64,000 bases of DNA from the NCBI GenBank assembly GCA_958496175.1, contig OY292278.1:22506001-22570000 (forward strand). The letters run 5' to 3'. Within the stretch, counting starts at the first letter, position 1. Each line of letters begins with the position of its first letter. Below are positions 24,089 to 35,389 of this stretch, piece by piece. This DNA comes from Sisyra terminalis (Eukaryota > Arthropoda > Insecta > Neuroptera > Sisyridae). The position numbers and the translations under genes are program-made. The notes below the pieces were generated by a model. The model was not told the origin of the DNA, did no database searches, and saw only the letters and a program-made list of their open reading frames with translations.

Positions 24089-27000
24089 TTAGGGCCGCGA
24101 TGCAAAAGAGATCTGATAAAAGACCCAATCTTCCATGAATGATGGAACGAATGCGCTGCATTTATTAAATTTCACTGCGGGCCGCAGTTTCATTAGCTGC
24201 TTCTCGTACATTTCCAGTGGCTCTGGTGAACTCACACCATTACCCTGAAAATATTTCAATTAAACTTCTGTAAAAAACTTTTGTTAAAAATCATATTACA
24301 TGAGTCATAAATTTTCCTGTAGGCTTTAATACTTTGAAAGACTTTTCTAGGATTGTCATTATAAAATTCCAAATTTCACCACTTGGAGTGTCCGAAATCG
24401 GAATATCAGTTAGGTCCCCGAATACATAATCGAATTTACGACCTTCTTCTATAAACTTATCAATCAGTTTCATACAATCACCAACAATAATCTGCAAATA
24501 AAATACTTTATTAAGATACAAAGAGACCTTTTCTTTTCAATCACCAACCTTATAATTGGTTCCCTGTTGGTTTTCTAAGACATCACCGCAAATTGACCTC
24601 ATGTATTTATTACAAGCTTGCATAACCATTTCGTCGATTTCAAGCATTGTAACCATTTTAGGCTTTTCTTTAAGTAATTCATAAAGTAGAGCACCATCAC
24701 CTCCCCCTTTAAATAATAAAAAAAATAGAAACAAAAGTTCGTATGTGATTGTTGAGAAGCAAGTGCGAGAACAACGTGATTGTTGAGTTACGATTTTTTA
24801 CATACTTTTTCCAAGTATGTGTCATAAAACTAATAATCTCTCTAAGCACTTTCGTACACATAGTACGCACACACTGGGTTTCATACTTTCATACTTGGTT
24901 CCATAATTTTTTTTATTATTTTCAAGATAAGTTTCAAACACTTGGTTTGTAGTTTCGAGTAACCAAAACAACCATATAACCGAAGTTTGAGAACTTGCAG
25001 GACTCTTTAAGAGAAGTTAACATCTGACAATGTTTCATTCTAATTCAATTAGAAAATAAATTAAGATAATTATCAGCTTAAGCAGGCCATTCACGTTCCC
25101 ACTTGCAGTCCAACTAGTGGTCCAACTTTCGAAGTAGAATCTAAAGTCGGACCGTGAATGGTGTTATTTGGAAGTTGAATGTCTAGCGGATCATTTAGGC
25201 GATCCAACTAGTTGGACTGCAAGTCGGAGCGTGAATGACCTGCTTTAAGTTTTGTATGAATTTTGTTGTAAAATAAATATCATCAAATTAGATTTTCTCG
25301 CTGACTTTGAACAATTATACTGTTTATACCATATATGAAATATATTGTGGTCTTATTTCTCTAATATGATTTACGAAAGTAAACTATAAACATAAATTTC
25401 AAACAAATGAATTACTGACGTATTGCACAGATACGTATTTCGATTGTCAAGCAATCTTCTTCAGTGGTATTATTGGATCGCTCGGTATGAGTAACTCATC
25501 ACATAGTAGTTACGGAGCGGTTCAATACTATTTGATGACTACTGACGAAGATTGTTTGGCAATCGAAATACGTACCTTGTGCAATTGTGTCCTACAATCC
25601 TAGAAACGATAAAGTTAATTATTTTACGTTATCCAATCTCTTGCCATTAAAATTAATACTATAAATATTTTATTAGTATGAAAGAAAAAGTAATTCGGAG
25701 AATTCAGCACATAAACAGAATATTTATATCAAACTTGTATCAAAATACCAGTATAAATGATACACATTCATTTAATAGAATATCCAGAAGTTAGGAAAAT
25801 TTAAAAAGCCAGGGAATTTTTTTGGATTAAAGAATAAGTCAGAGAGCTTGAAACTTTTACTTTTTTCATAATTTGAATAGTATTTCGAATGGAAGAAATG
25901 TAGCAGTCATGGTAAATAAGCATATTATGTACAGAATTTGTACCTAGATTAATAAGTTCAATAATACATAGGTACAATTGGTCAAAATTTGATCTGAAAA
26001 GTCAGGGAATTTTTGATGAAAAAAAAAAACGGGAAATTCTGTTAGATATCTTACCTAAAATCACAATTTCTTTGTTTTGGTAGTTTTCCTTGCCACGTTG
26101 CATGAGAGTTTCGGTATAGATGAGATCAGCTTCAGAAATATCTGAAAAATGAATTATATTTATAAGTTATGCTGAACTGATAATACTTATTTAAGTATTA
26201 GATGTAATACTTTGCAATTCATCAAGCACCAGCATATTACCCAAACTCTTAGAATGGACGATTTGTACTTTTTGGAATGGAGATCGCTCCTCAAATACGA
26301 CTTTGTCAATGTCGTATTCAAGCAAACGTTCGTCTGAAAGAGAAATCCAAGTACGTTTAGCTTACATTTTAAACTAAGAAAGTATATTGGATATTATTTT
26401 TAAAAACCAATAAATATAAATCAACCAACATATTTACAAACAACACTCAAATATACAAAAATTAACAATGGAGACAAACATTTTTAAATTGATTAAATTA
26501 CTTAATTGCTAAAAAGCTAATAATGTGATAGTTGGAAGTGCTTAATTTCTTTACTACAAAAAAGCAAGACATGATTTATAAAATTGTGGAATAATGCAAT
26601 TTGTTTGGAAACTATGTTTCACAACCATAAATACAAATCCTTCTAACTATGTTTAAAAAAGAAAAATAATCCGAAGGGAAATTACACATGAAGATGAAGA
26701 GAGACTGAATCGACTGAAATTACAAAACTGTTTTTGTAAAATGTTGCCAATCAATTATTTTGACTAACCTGATGTTGGATAGTACAATGAAAAAGTGCCT
26801 CGTTTGATAGGCGGATAGGCTTGCGTACGAAGAACGGCACTCACGCCCGAAGAGACAGCCTCTTGGAAGCCACGTTTATGCTACAAACACACATTTTACA
26901 TGCAAACCAAGAAAAAATCAACATAAGGAATAAACAAGGGTGGAAGAACCAAAATCCAACAAATCTGAGATAAAAAATAAAATAAAACATCCTAAATCTC

Positions 27001-30000
27001 CTACCAACAGTACGAGTATCTTTCTTATATCATTTCCTAAAGAAGTCGGAAAATCGTCGTCATATTTAACAAAATAACAAAAATACTTATCTGTTCTCTC
27101 GACCGATCCCCAACTGGCCATTTGCATATTAATTAGTAACAAAAAGGATTTAAATAAAAAAAATCTAAAAACGTTGCTATTCACATGCGATCTATGTGGT
27201 TTTTGATGGGACTTCCACTGGTATTTTTCTCTCTAACTTTCCAATTACAGATATCAATCATGGTGATTTGTTTCGTCAATTTTGAAATAAATACCATTGA
27301 AACGTTTTAAAAAGAAGAAAAAGGTGCCGAAAATGTTTTGGGCAAATGAAAGAAAGAACAAAAAATGAGAAGTTGGCGAAATGTTCGTGCGTACTTTTGA
27401 CTGAAAAATTTGCATTCCAACATAAATTGATTATGGTCCTTTTTTACATTTTCCTTGCAATTAGAATTTAGAAAACCTGCCTCCAAAAACACCGGATTTT
27501 AGAAATAATGCCCGCTAAATGTTCATCGCGATTACATCGTTACATTTTTGATCTTTACAAGACAAAACAGATCACCAAAAAGAAGACTAAAATAGTCCCA
27601 ATGAAATCGAACTTAAATGTCATAAAAATGATATGTTTTGTCCTTGTTTTGCCATAAACTTGTCTTCTGCAATCGTCTTTAAAATTGCAGAACATTACAT
27701 AAATATTTGTATGCCGATGTCACCACTGTTTTATTATTTGTCTAAAATATCTAATACTACTTATCTAGTTAATAACAGTTTTAGGTATAGCAAGGGTTCC
27801 ATGATCCGTAAAAATTTTCGTAAGGGTTCCACAAGAAAAAAGTTTCGGAAACCTTGCTCTAGAGTATAAACTCAGTAGCTTCAGTTTTAAGTAGTTTTTT
27901 TTTTTTTGAAATTATGTATGTATTAGAAAATATAAGATTTTGGCTCAAGTGTACTTTAGCACACCCACAATCTGGAAACGTTGCATTTTCGACTTTGTTT
28001 ATAATTTAATTCGCGATATTTTTGTTTATTCAATTCTAATATGGTGTAATTCTTTCTTGTGTAGCTAAGTTTTCATTATGGACCGATTTAATCGCGAATT
28101 AAATTAAAAACAAAGTCGAAAATGCAACATTTCCAGATTGTGGGTCTGCTAAAGTACACATGAGCCAAGATTTTTACTTGGGTAAGGTAATAATTATATA
28201 AGAAGGAATTTCAATCTTGCAAAGTATGACCGGAAATGTGTCTAAATTACCTTAGTTATCTTGCACAAAAGTACATAGTTTCGGTTTAAGTTAGTACTCT
28301 GAACACTCTTATGGTGCCGCCACGTCTTGACACATTTCTTATATGTATTGTAAGATTGGAATACCTTCTTATATATTATCTTAGACTTGGGTAGAATTTA
28401 ACACGAAAATGTTTGAGGAACACTGCTTCAAAGAATTATTTATACTTCTAAGAATCAAGAGTCTAGAAAAATATCCGTTTCAGAAAATCAATGATTTGCT
28501 TTATTAAATAATATCTAATATCATTCTGGTAAAATCATGAAATTCTAATTTTACACAAATCGATTTTGCTTACGTCTCGCAAGTTAATCTAATTTAAATA
28601 AAATTTTGAAAAAAGAAACTATATTATTCTATCTTGTACATTCGGTCTATTCGACCATATTTTCAGCAGAGAAAAACTCTCTTTTCCTGAAGAAATAGAA
28701 GCACAAATTGACTACATCCTACTAACCGTTTTAGTTTGTTAACAAATCTAGAATTTTCTATGTTCCGAAACTAAAAATATTCCTCGTTTTCGAAAAGAAC
28801 TTGGTTAAAAAACGGTTTTAAAAATAAAGTGTAGCAACTTGAAATTGAATCCGGCCTTTTTGGTGGAGCACTTTTTATAATCATCTAATCATCAAAAACG
28901 TTGAAAAAGTTATATTAAACTGATTTTTTAAATATACCTATGTATAAAAATTCTATATGTCACAAATATATAAAATTTAATATTTTTTTCGTGTTCAAGG
29001 TCACAATTTGGGATTAATTCCTTTCCTATAACACGTGAGTTTTAATGCCTTTTGGAAAAACTCAGATTAATTTAAATTAATTGAACAATTTTTAGATTGT
29101 CATACCACATAAACTGAACAAAGCACGGATGGAGGATCATAAATTTCTTATTTCTTATATTTTACTTACAAAAAAGATTACCTTCTAAGATTAGTTTCAC
29201 TAAGATATGAGATGGGTCTAAGAATGTTAAAATGTGCTTTATGCAAGTTATAAAGAACCGCTATACATACTTTGTCTAGTTTGTAGTTTATACGCTGTAT
29301 TGTTTAAGTTTCTGGGGTCTATGTATAACAGCGAAATTTCTTATGATTTGGTGAGAATGTATTATCGTATCTTTCTTTTTTGTCACCACTAAACTTTTGG
29401 ATAAATATATTTACTCAAATGCAAAAATAGACACAATTAAATGATTCGTGTAATATTTTCTTTCGTTTAAAAAGTTTAATGTACTTTTGGATGTTAAAGC
29501 AGTATCTTTGGGCATACTGGGTAAGAGAATCCAATGTTTGTAACAATGTATATACAATGTACATACATTGTCCAATGTATGCAAAAATGTTTTGAAATAT
29601 TTTTAGATTTACCCAAAGCTCTACAAGAATCCATTCAAACTGCCCCGATAAGGGGCAGTGTTTTATTTAAATTCAGAAACACTGTCTCGAATTCACTATG
29701 AGTTCCGTTAAAAATTTGAATAAATTATTCAAGTTTCACCCTTTTCCAATATACCTCCGTTCATATCTTTTTTTTCGATTTGCTGATCCATCTCGATATG
29801 CATTTTTAATTAATCCCCCCTTCATTACTTTAACCAAGAGCTGACTGCAAAAAAGACAGCCTATCACATTACACTGCGAAAGTTCAAAGGACATATTGCA
29901 AATCAAAATTTAATGTCATCCCTTTTGTAATTTACCTTAAAACAGATCTAAACTTTGCGACAATAATACCATAACTAAAGTACAATTTAGATCCATAATT

Positions 30001-32447
30001 TTAAAGCAAAAAGCAAAATTGGTAACATAATGTTTTTGGTAGGAACTATGCATTGCTACTCTGTAAAACTCGAAGAGCATACCATACCGAAATTTCATTG
30101 TTTTGTCTAACCAATTCAACATGAATTTCAGAGTGAATATTTTTTATAAGTTAACACGTCAATCTAATCATAAAACGTCTTTAATATTATTTTAAAATGA
30201 CAATTGAATGTTGTAGGTTCAGAAATGACAATGCTTTTCTTACTAATATTTTAACAGTTACAACCCAATGTCGACCTCCTAAGAAAAAGATAGAGAATGG
30301 CGCAATGAGAGAAAGAAAAATTATCGTCAGCTATTGCTATTATTTATTACACTCTTTCAGGTATAGTAGTTAACTTATAAAACTTCCAACAAATTCAATA
30401 TAACTCATTTCAAACATTTGAGGCGATCAATAGCCAACAGCAAATCTCGACACTCTTTCCACGAACGACACAATATGGTCGTTGAAATTCAATTTCAAAA
30501 ATATTGGAGAGAATTTTTATTTAATTTTAAACTCAGATTTTGTTAAGAAATTGTTCTTTTAAAGATAATTTTAGTTACAATTAAACACATTAACGGTTTA
30601 GTTAAGTTACACAAACTAAAGGTTGATTTCTTTGTAACCAAATGAGTTTTTTTTTTTTGAAGCAAAAATTAACTTTTAGTGTTACTTTTACACTTAAACA
30701 TTTTCCCAGAGTTAAAACAAAAGTATTTCACATTTGTTTTGGATTTATTCAACGATTACACAAATAGTTTGTATATGTTACAGTGAATTTGTATTAGGTA
30801 AAATATATTCGGTAGACCTTAGCGAATTAAAAAAATTGAAAAAATGTCTGTTCGTATATAGAAACAGTACCAGGTAGTAGTTCCTGGATAGTTATGTACA
30901 GACACTTCTATTATTTTTTAATTCACTAAGGTCTACCTAATAGATAATATATCTACTTAATATATTTTCACCAGTGAGAGTCTATTCTAATTGGTAATAC
31001 AAATTCACTGTAACATACAAAGTAAAATGAAAATATGGTAGCGCAATTTTACTATATGCCAGGGATGAGCAACCCGCGGCCATATAATTATAAAAAATTA
31101 ATTTATTATTTAATCATATTTAAATATGATTTAAAATCATATTTTTTGTGCTAAAATAATCAATTACACGTGCAAAAATAAAACTTTGACGGGCCTGCTA
31201 TAGGCTTATCCCTGCTATATGCAATTGATTTGACAAATATGCACATATGGTTGCCTATTAACTAATAAATTAATGCATCTATAATGTGCTGTTTTTTTAA
31301 ATTCTATTTGAAAATAATTAAATCATGCGATATGAAAATCTTAAAATCACTGAACATTTTATATTTAGTATCAAATTTAATCAGTTTTTTATTATCAGAA
31401 ACTTTTTTTATCTTTATTTGCAATGGTTTTTATAATTCAACTTGGAATATTTACAGAACTGCGTATTATTTGATTAATGGATTCTTTTACTTTATTTTTC
31501 TAGAAATCGCTAGATTAGAATGACCTTAACTGAATTTATGTAAAATAAGAAAATGTAATGGTTGGATGATATAATTTTGTTCGAGAAAACCGATTTAAGA
31601 AACTTTTTCAACGATTAATCGAACAACGAAAATATTTTGCTATTATTTTGCAAATGAATAATAAACTTTGTTATTCACATACAACAATTAAGGAAAATAT
31701 GTTGCCATGGATTCGATTATAATTTTAGTGTAATCAAGGATTCTTTTGAAAGGAATGTAAAAAAGTGACATTGAATGACGTTGATTTTATGTTACCAATA
31801 CGACCAAATATACCAAATATATCGAACATTTCAAGCATTTGTTGAATTTGAATTAAAAGAAATCTAAACAAGTAAATAGAAAATGATTTAAGTTGAAATA
31901 TCTAACCTGAACTGGATAGATAAACATCAAATTTGGCACCTCGTTTGATAGGAGGAAATAATTTATGCCGAAAACTGTCTAAAGACACCCGTAATTTTTG
32001 TTCTAACGACTTGGAGCACTGGAAAAATCGCAATTATGATCTTTTCAAAAATGAAACCTTTTAACAAAAAAGTAAATAAAGGAAAAAACGTAATAGGTCA
32101 TTTTGTGGGGCTCAGGGGGTTTGAAATCGATTTAGTTTTAGTGAAGTATCGCTAAGGGGTTTTACCTCGAAAGAAATTAGCGGATCTTGATCGTCGGCTT
32201 TGAAATATTCGGCATTGATTGTGAGAAGTCCGTGGTCGAAGATTCTAAATGTGACCAAGCAACCCCTTTCGCTCGTATATAGCTTAACGAAGCCTCCATC
32301 CAAATTCGAGCTATGTATCAATTTCAACGAATGCACGTAGTCCTTGAAAATATTCTCGACTTTTGTTAGCAAATTGGCGATTTGATTGTCAGATTTGACA
32401 TGAGCCGGGTCAAACGAAAAATCCAGCATAATCGTATGAACAGCCAT
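24089..32447 (-). CDS. Sms: Spermine synthase
   Basis: Seven coding exons per transcript on the minus strand: 32166-32447; exon 2 as 31907-32018 or 26769-26880; 26211-26333; 26055-26141; 24549-24706; 24300-24491; 24089-24244. With either exon 2 the sum is 1110 nt, 369 residues plus stop, against 366 in human. The enzyme transfers an aminopropyl group from decarboxylated S-adenosylmethionine to spermidine, making spermine in the cytosol. Exon 1 is the animal-specific N-terminal domain. Exons 2-4 hold the beta-stranded substrate-side domain ([20 protein letters not shown]). Exon 5 has the GGGDG nucleotide-binding loop and [11 protein letters not shown]. Exon 6 has [10 protein letters not shown], with the conserved catalytic-site Asp. 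The last exon ends in [17 protein letters not shown] and a Trp-containing tail. All junctions keep phase. Introns carry many MITEs. Confidence 0.93.
25083..25242. mobile_element. TIR MITE in spermine synthase intron
   Basis: Ends are inverted copies of about 35 bp: CAGGCCATTCACGTTCCCAC then TTGCAGTCCAACTAG at left, CTAGTTGGACTGCAAGTCGG then AGCGTGAATGACCTG at right. Total 160 bp. Flanks CTTAAG and CTTTAAG may be an imperfect target duplication. CAG/CTG ends are compatible with a hAT or PIF-like origin. Confidence 0.75.
25290..25600. mobile_element. Hairpin-forming MITE, family M2
   Basis: Arms ACGTATTTCGATTGTCAAGC then AATCTTCTTCAG, and CTGACGAAGATTGTTTGGCA then ATCGAAATACGTA. Left outer end has GATTTTCTCGCTGACTTTGA, matching the right end of the copies at 8612 and 53437. 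Lies in the intron between exons 4 and 5 of spermine synthase. Confidence 0.7.
26769..26880 (-). other. Spermine synthase exon 2b (canonical-like alternative exon)
   Basis: 112 nt, entering in phase 0 (TTTGTAG|CAT) and leaving in phase 1 (ATCAG|GTTAGT). It encodes 37 residues ending [16 protein letters not shown], which joins to the D of exon 3. This is closer to vertebrate spermine synthase in the corresponding segment (PPI-RG...YWPTAD) than exon 2a is, so it is probably the ancestral version. Confidence 0.85.
27245..27950 (-). other. Spermine synthase intron, no feature
   Basis: Open frames here have no domain and no consistent splice sites. Nothing else recognised. Confidence 0.4.
27951..28167. 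mobile_element. Palindromic MITE, family M1
   Basis: Near-complete palindrome: TGGCTCAAGTGTACTTTAGC then ACACCCACAATCTGG at left, CCAGATTGTGGGTCTGCTAA then AGTACACATGAGCCA at right. It is almost identical in ends and interior to the copy at 43339-43565. Inside the long intron between the two alternative exons of spermine synthase. Confidence 0.8.
28190..28385. repeat. Dispersed repeat, family M4 (short form)
   Basis: Begins with AAGAAGGAATTTCAATCTTG and ends with AAGATTGGAATACCTTCTTA, an inverted pair; inside are GTTTAAGTTAGTACTCTGAA and GCCACGTCTTGACACATTTC as in the copies at 2026 and 8950. The pairing of the ends shows that M4 is a terminal-inverted-repeat element. Confidence 0.65.
28386..30780 (-). 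other. Long spermine synthase intron
   Basis: No exon. The only structured part I see is a pair of adjacent short hairpins at 29640-29684. Confidence 0.4.
29640..29684. repeat. Two overlapping small hairpins
   Basis: CTGCCCCGATAAGGGGCAG (29640-29658) is a perfect 8-bp stem with a 3-base loop. It overlaps CAGTGTTT...AAACACTG (29656-29684), a second 8-bp stem. They share the CAG, so only one can form at a time. This lies in an intron; no known regulatory family recognised. Confidence 0.5.
30781..31010. mobile_element. pogo-like MITE with TA target duplication
   Basis: Starts TA|CAGTGAATTTGTATTA and ends TAATACAAATTCACTG|TA, so the termini are exact inverted copies flanked by TA. A second inverted pair lies inside (TCGGTAGACCTTAGCGAATT near 30813 and AATTCACTAAGGTCTACC near 30920). 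CAGTG ends with TA duplication are typical of pogo/Tigger derivatives. 230 bp, non-coding. Confidence 0.75.
31060..31214. mobile_element. hAT-like MITE with exact 8-bp target duplication
   Basis: Starts CAGGGATGAGCAACCCGCGG and ends ATAGGCTTATCCCTG, flanked on both sides by CTATATGC (31052-31059 and 31215-31222). Short CAGGG/CCCTG termini and an 8-bp duplication are the marks of the hAT superfamily. 155 bp, non-coding. In a spermine synthase intron. Confidence 0.85.
31907..32018 (-). other. Spermine synthase exon 2a (divergent alternative exon)
   Basis: 112 nt, same length and phases as exon 2b (TTCCAG|TGC in, TTCAG|GTTAGA out). It encodes 37 residues ending [16 protein letters not shown] plus S, sharing PPIKRG and the following Y with exon 2b but otherwise different. 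Inclusion of both exons would add 224 nt and shift the frame, so the two should be mutually exclusive. It lies only 147 nt from exon 1. Confidence 0.85.
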
Positions 32448-32650
32448 TTTTAACGATAAAATTTCAAAAGACCGGTCTTTGATTTACGTCCTCTAGTAGG
32501 CCCTATTGGAAATACAGAAAAATAATCAAATGCTCAATGACTTGCTCCACTATTAAAACATTACAGAATGAACTTACCTTGAGTATGCAATATTTAATTG
32601 AATCAAATTGACGGAATTTTCCTTCGAGCTAGCTACTCACGTTCATGCGT
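32448..32650 (-). promoter_or_regulatory. Spermine synthase 5' UTR with a small intron
   Basis: On the minus strand a leader exon ends at 32578 (CTCAAG|GTAAGTTC) and an acceptor at 32503 (TTCCAATAG|GGCC) rejoins it to the coding exon. The intron is 75 nt. The transcription start is not resolved; it should lie around 32640 or above, where AT-rich TATATA tracts occur (32665-32690). Confidence 0.5.
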
Positions 32651-32699
32651 TCCAAGACTAATATACTTATATAATACATATATAATATATAGGGGAAAT

Positions 32700-33646
32700 C
32701 GGAAGGCAAATTTTCACTTAGTATTTATCAACTGAACATGAATTGACTTAAAGATTATTGAGGCATATTTAATCATTAATCAAAATCAGTAAAATTGTAT
32801 TATTTTTATCAGCTTGTAACAATTTTAACAAATGGAAATTTTATCGGGTTAACACTAACCTAGATATTCTCAACCCAGTTACTTCCACTTTTCAGCTAAA
32901 GCGGCGCCACCAGCTGAACAAGAAATTTATCATACAAATATCCCAAATTATTGCAAAAATATGAAAACCAATAATATAATTTTATTATTTTTACTAATTG
33001 CAAAAATATTTTCAACTTAAAACTAAAGTATACAAGATAATTATTTTCTATTACGAAAAACAAAAATAAACTAAATTTATATTCCTTCTTCATTCATATT
33101 TCCTCTAGAACACCAAATTCAAAATTGGCGCAACCCGAAACTAGCGATTTAATAGCAATTATAGAATTGATTTTTTTTTATAAATGCTAATATTTTAATT
33201 TAAATCGGAACTAATTTAAATTTAAAGAGATCTCATTCTATACAAATTAGTTCAACATATGTTGAACTTTTTCAAATTGAAAATTTCCATTTTAGATAGG
33301 AGAAGTAAAATCAATACTTATTGTTAGTGAAAACCAAAGACGGGATGAGATGGGAACATTTTTATTATGTAGCTCCATAAATAAAATATTCCTCTGTGTA
33401 TAATATCCCAGCTTCGCTATAATATATATTTATTTATTAATGAACCTCGTTATGATGTCGTTTTTTGGCTCGTTTCCAATTTTTTTAATTTCACTTATGC
33501 TTTGATAATGTATATCAAATATATAGAGCTGAACAAAACTTTTGGTAGTTGAGCCAAATAAGAAATTAAGGATTTGTTCCGAGCTGAATTAAAAAATTGG
33601 TACAAGTAGTTTTTATACATGTTCCTACCTAGTAATGCCTTCTCTG
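32700..33646. other. Gene-free intergenic stretch
   Basis: AT-rich, no supported exon or complete repeat. Short open frames carry only Lys/Phe/Ile-rich chance translation. Confidence 0.4.
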
Positions 33647-33785
33647 TTAAAAAAAAGCATTTAAATACATTTTAAATGCTCAAAAAACCCATTAGAAGCC
33701 AATAAAAGTCGTTAAAGTTATAGTTAGAGGCCTTTTAATTGTAATGGTATCAAAATGCCTACAAACGCATTTTTAATGGATGGGC
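33647..33785. mobile_element. Short palindromic MITE, family M3
   Basis: TGTTAAAAAAAAGCATTTAA at left and CCTACAAACGCATTTTTAAT at right, with CCCATTAGAAGCC and TTAGAGGCCTTTTAATTGTA inside, as in the copy at 18637. Confidence 0.6.
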
Positions 33786-34047
33786 TTATATTTTATTTTG
33801 CTTACGATTTGGCATGATTGCGGTTCTTCCGGTGTTACCGTTTAATGACGGACTTTATAGATCTCGACAATATAAAATGAAAAGAAAGAAAACAATTTTT
33901 GGATTTTTCGCTTAGTTTACGAGATACCGATATATAACTTGAAAATTGCTTTTTTTTTCATTTTTTGAATGGATTTCTCTAGATTTTTTTAAAAAAGGTA
34001 AATGCTTTCAACTGCGGCTTCACATATTATTTTGTGCTGGAAAAATG

Positions 34048-34274
34048 GCCCATATCCCTTTTCGGTCGATCAATATCTGACAACGTGGCATTTTCTACTT
34101 TGTTTTTATTGTATTCGCGATTTTTTTGTTAATTTAATTTTATTATGGTATAATTTTCTCTTTTGCATCTAAATTTTCATTATGGGCTAATTAATTCGTA
34201 AATTAAATTAAATTTAAACCAAGTAGAAAATGGAATGTCGCTAGATATTGGCCGACCTTAAAAGGACTAGAGCC
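34048..34274. mobile_element. Palindromic MITE, family M1
   Basis: Left end GGTCGATCAATATCTGACAA then CGTGGCATTTTCTACTTTG; right end GTAGAAAATGGAATGTCGCT then AGATATTGGCCGACC. The interior has TTTTCATTATGGGC. The outermost ends, GGCCCATATCCCTTTT and AAAAGGACTAGAGCC, are also roughly inverted. Confidence 0.7.
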
Positions 34275-34335
34275 AAAAAAATTATGTACAAGGGCTTTAG
34301 CGGGGAAATCTGCTTAAAGTTTCAAAATCCTTTTT

Positions 34336-34480
34336 AGCAACATTAATATCTGGCAATGTAGCATTTTCTACCTTGTTAAAAAAAGGTATGTCGAGGCATT
34401 TAGAAATCATTACATTTAAAATGCCTTTAATAACGCCTTTAATGCCTTTAATAATGAGTTTTTTCAACATTTAAAATTGT
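34336..34480. mobile_element. M1 terminus fragment followed by M3-like element
   Basis: 34336-34376 is a single M1 end (ATATCTGGCAATGTAGCATT then TTCTACC). It runs directly into TTGTTAAAAAAAGGTATGTC with AGGCATTTAGAAATCATTAC and several ATGCCTTTAATA repeats, an M3 relative. Juxtaposition suggests insertion of the M3 element into the M1 copy. Confidence 0.5.
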
Positions 34481-35312
34481 TTTACGTATATTTGACTTCT
34501 TTGGCTACGTTTCCTCACCAAAAATATTCTTTAAAATTAAAATCTTTTTACCTAGTTTCCTCAAGAATGAATCAGACAATATAATCTCTTAAGTTGAAAG
34601 AAAAAGAACTCTGCTTATATTCAGATTTTGAATTTGAAAATTGTCCTTTTTGAAACTTTGATAAGAAGTTGTGGCAATCCTTTTTGATTCAGGACAAAAT
34701 ATTATTGCAGAAGTTTCTAGGAAAATGCTTTTTTTAAGCAGTTAGTGCAAATTATTCTTAAAACTTAAGAGCGACTTCTATTAATGCCCCGAAAGTTTTT
34801 GTTCATTGTTGAGCTATGCAACCCTTTATACATAAATGTATGGCTGGTTTGTCCCAAGTTAAATGTTTTTACACGATATGTATTATGCGTGTATACTATT
34901 ATACTTTAGATTGAAGAGTTGTTGATTTGTTTGGAATTTACAAATTTGTAACCAACTAGAATTTGGTTTACTATTTTGTTTTACAATACAAAACTTATCC
35001 TTATCTTTGGTATGTAATAAAGACAACTATCGTAGTATTTTATCATACAATTACTTGACGTAAAAATTCCATTGAATTTATAGCTACAAATCAATAACAC
35101 TGACTAAGAAATTTTATTATTGAAAAAAATAGGGAAGGACATAAAAAAGTTACGATATTATTCAACATTTTTTCTAGATGTAACATGGAGCAATTATGAT
35201 TCTAATATTTTTTGAAAATTCAAATTATTTCGATCGAAAGAATTTTTGAAATTTGGAGACCAAAACAATAAATCTTTGATTATGAGCTTTAACGGTCTAC
35301 ACATATATCTTC
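34481..35312. other. Gene-free stretch
   Basis: No supported gene. TTTGTTTGGAATTTACAAA near 34928 is answered in reverse by TTTGTAAATTCCAAAC near 35513; the two could be ends of one old element of about 600 bp that includes the tRNA-like sequence below. Confidence 0.35.
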
Positions 35313-35389
35313 CAATAGCCGAGTAGATATCAACTCTGGCACTGGAGTTGGAAAATTCGTATTCGATTCCCGATTGGATCAATTATTTT
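35313..35389 (+). repeat. tRNA-like sequence, probably a SINE relic
   Basis: AATAGCCGAGTAGATATCAA resembles box A and ATTCGATTCCC resembles box B at about tRNA spacing, with GGCACTGGAGTTGGAAAA between. The acceptor and T stems do not pair well, so I do not call a functional tRNA. Different from the SINE family seen elsewhere in the window. Confidence 0.35.

Noticed and set aside
26918..27184. 88-residue minus-strand open frame next to spermine synthase exon 2b
   Set aside because: Phe/Leu-rich without family resemblance; the phase-consistent gene model does not need it.
35313..35389. Possible functional tRNA gene
   Set aside because: Box A and box B resemble tRNA, but the acceptor and T stems do not pair; kept only as a SINE relic.
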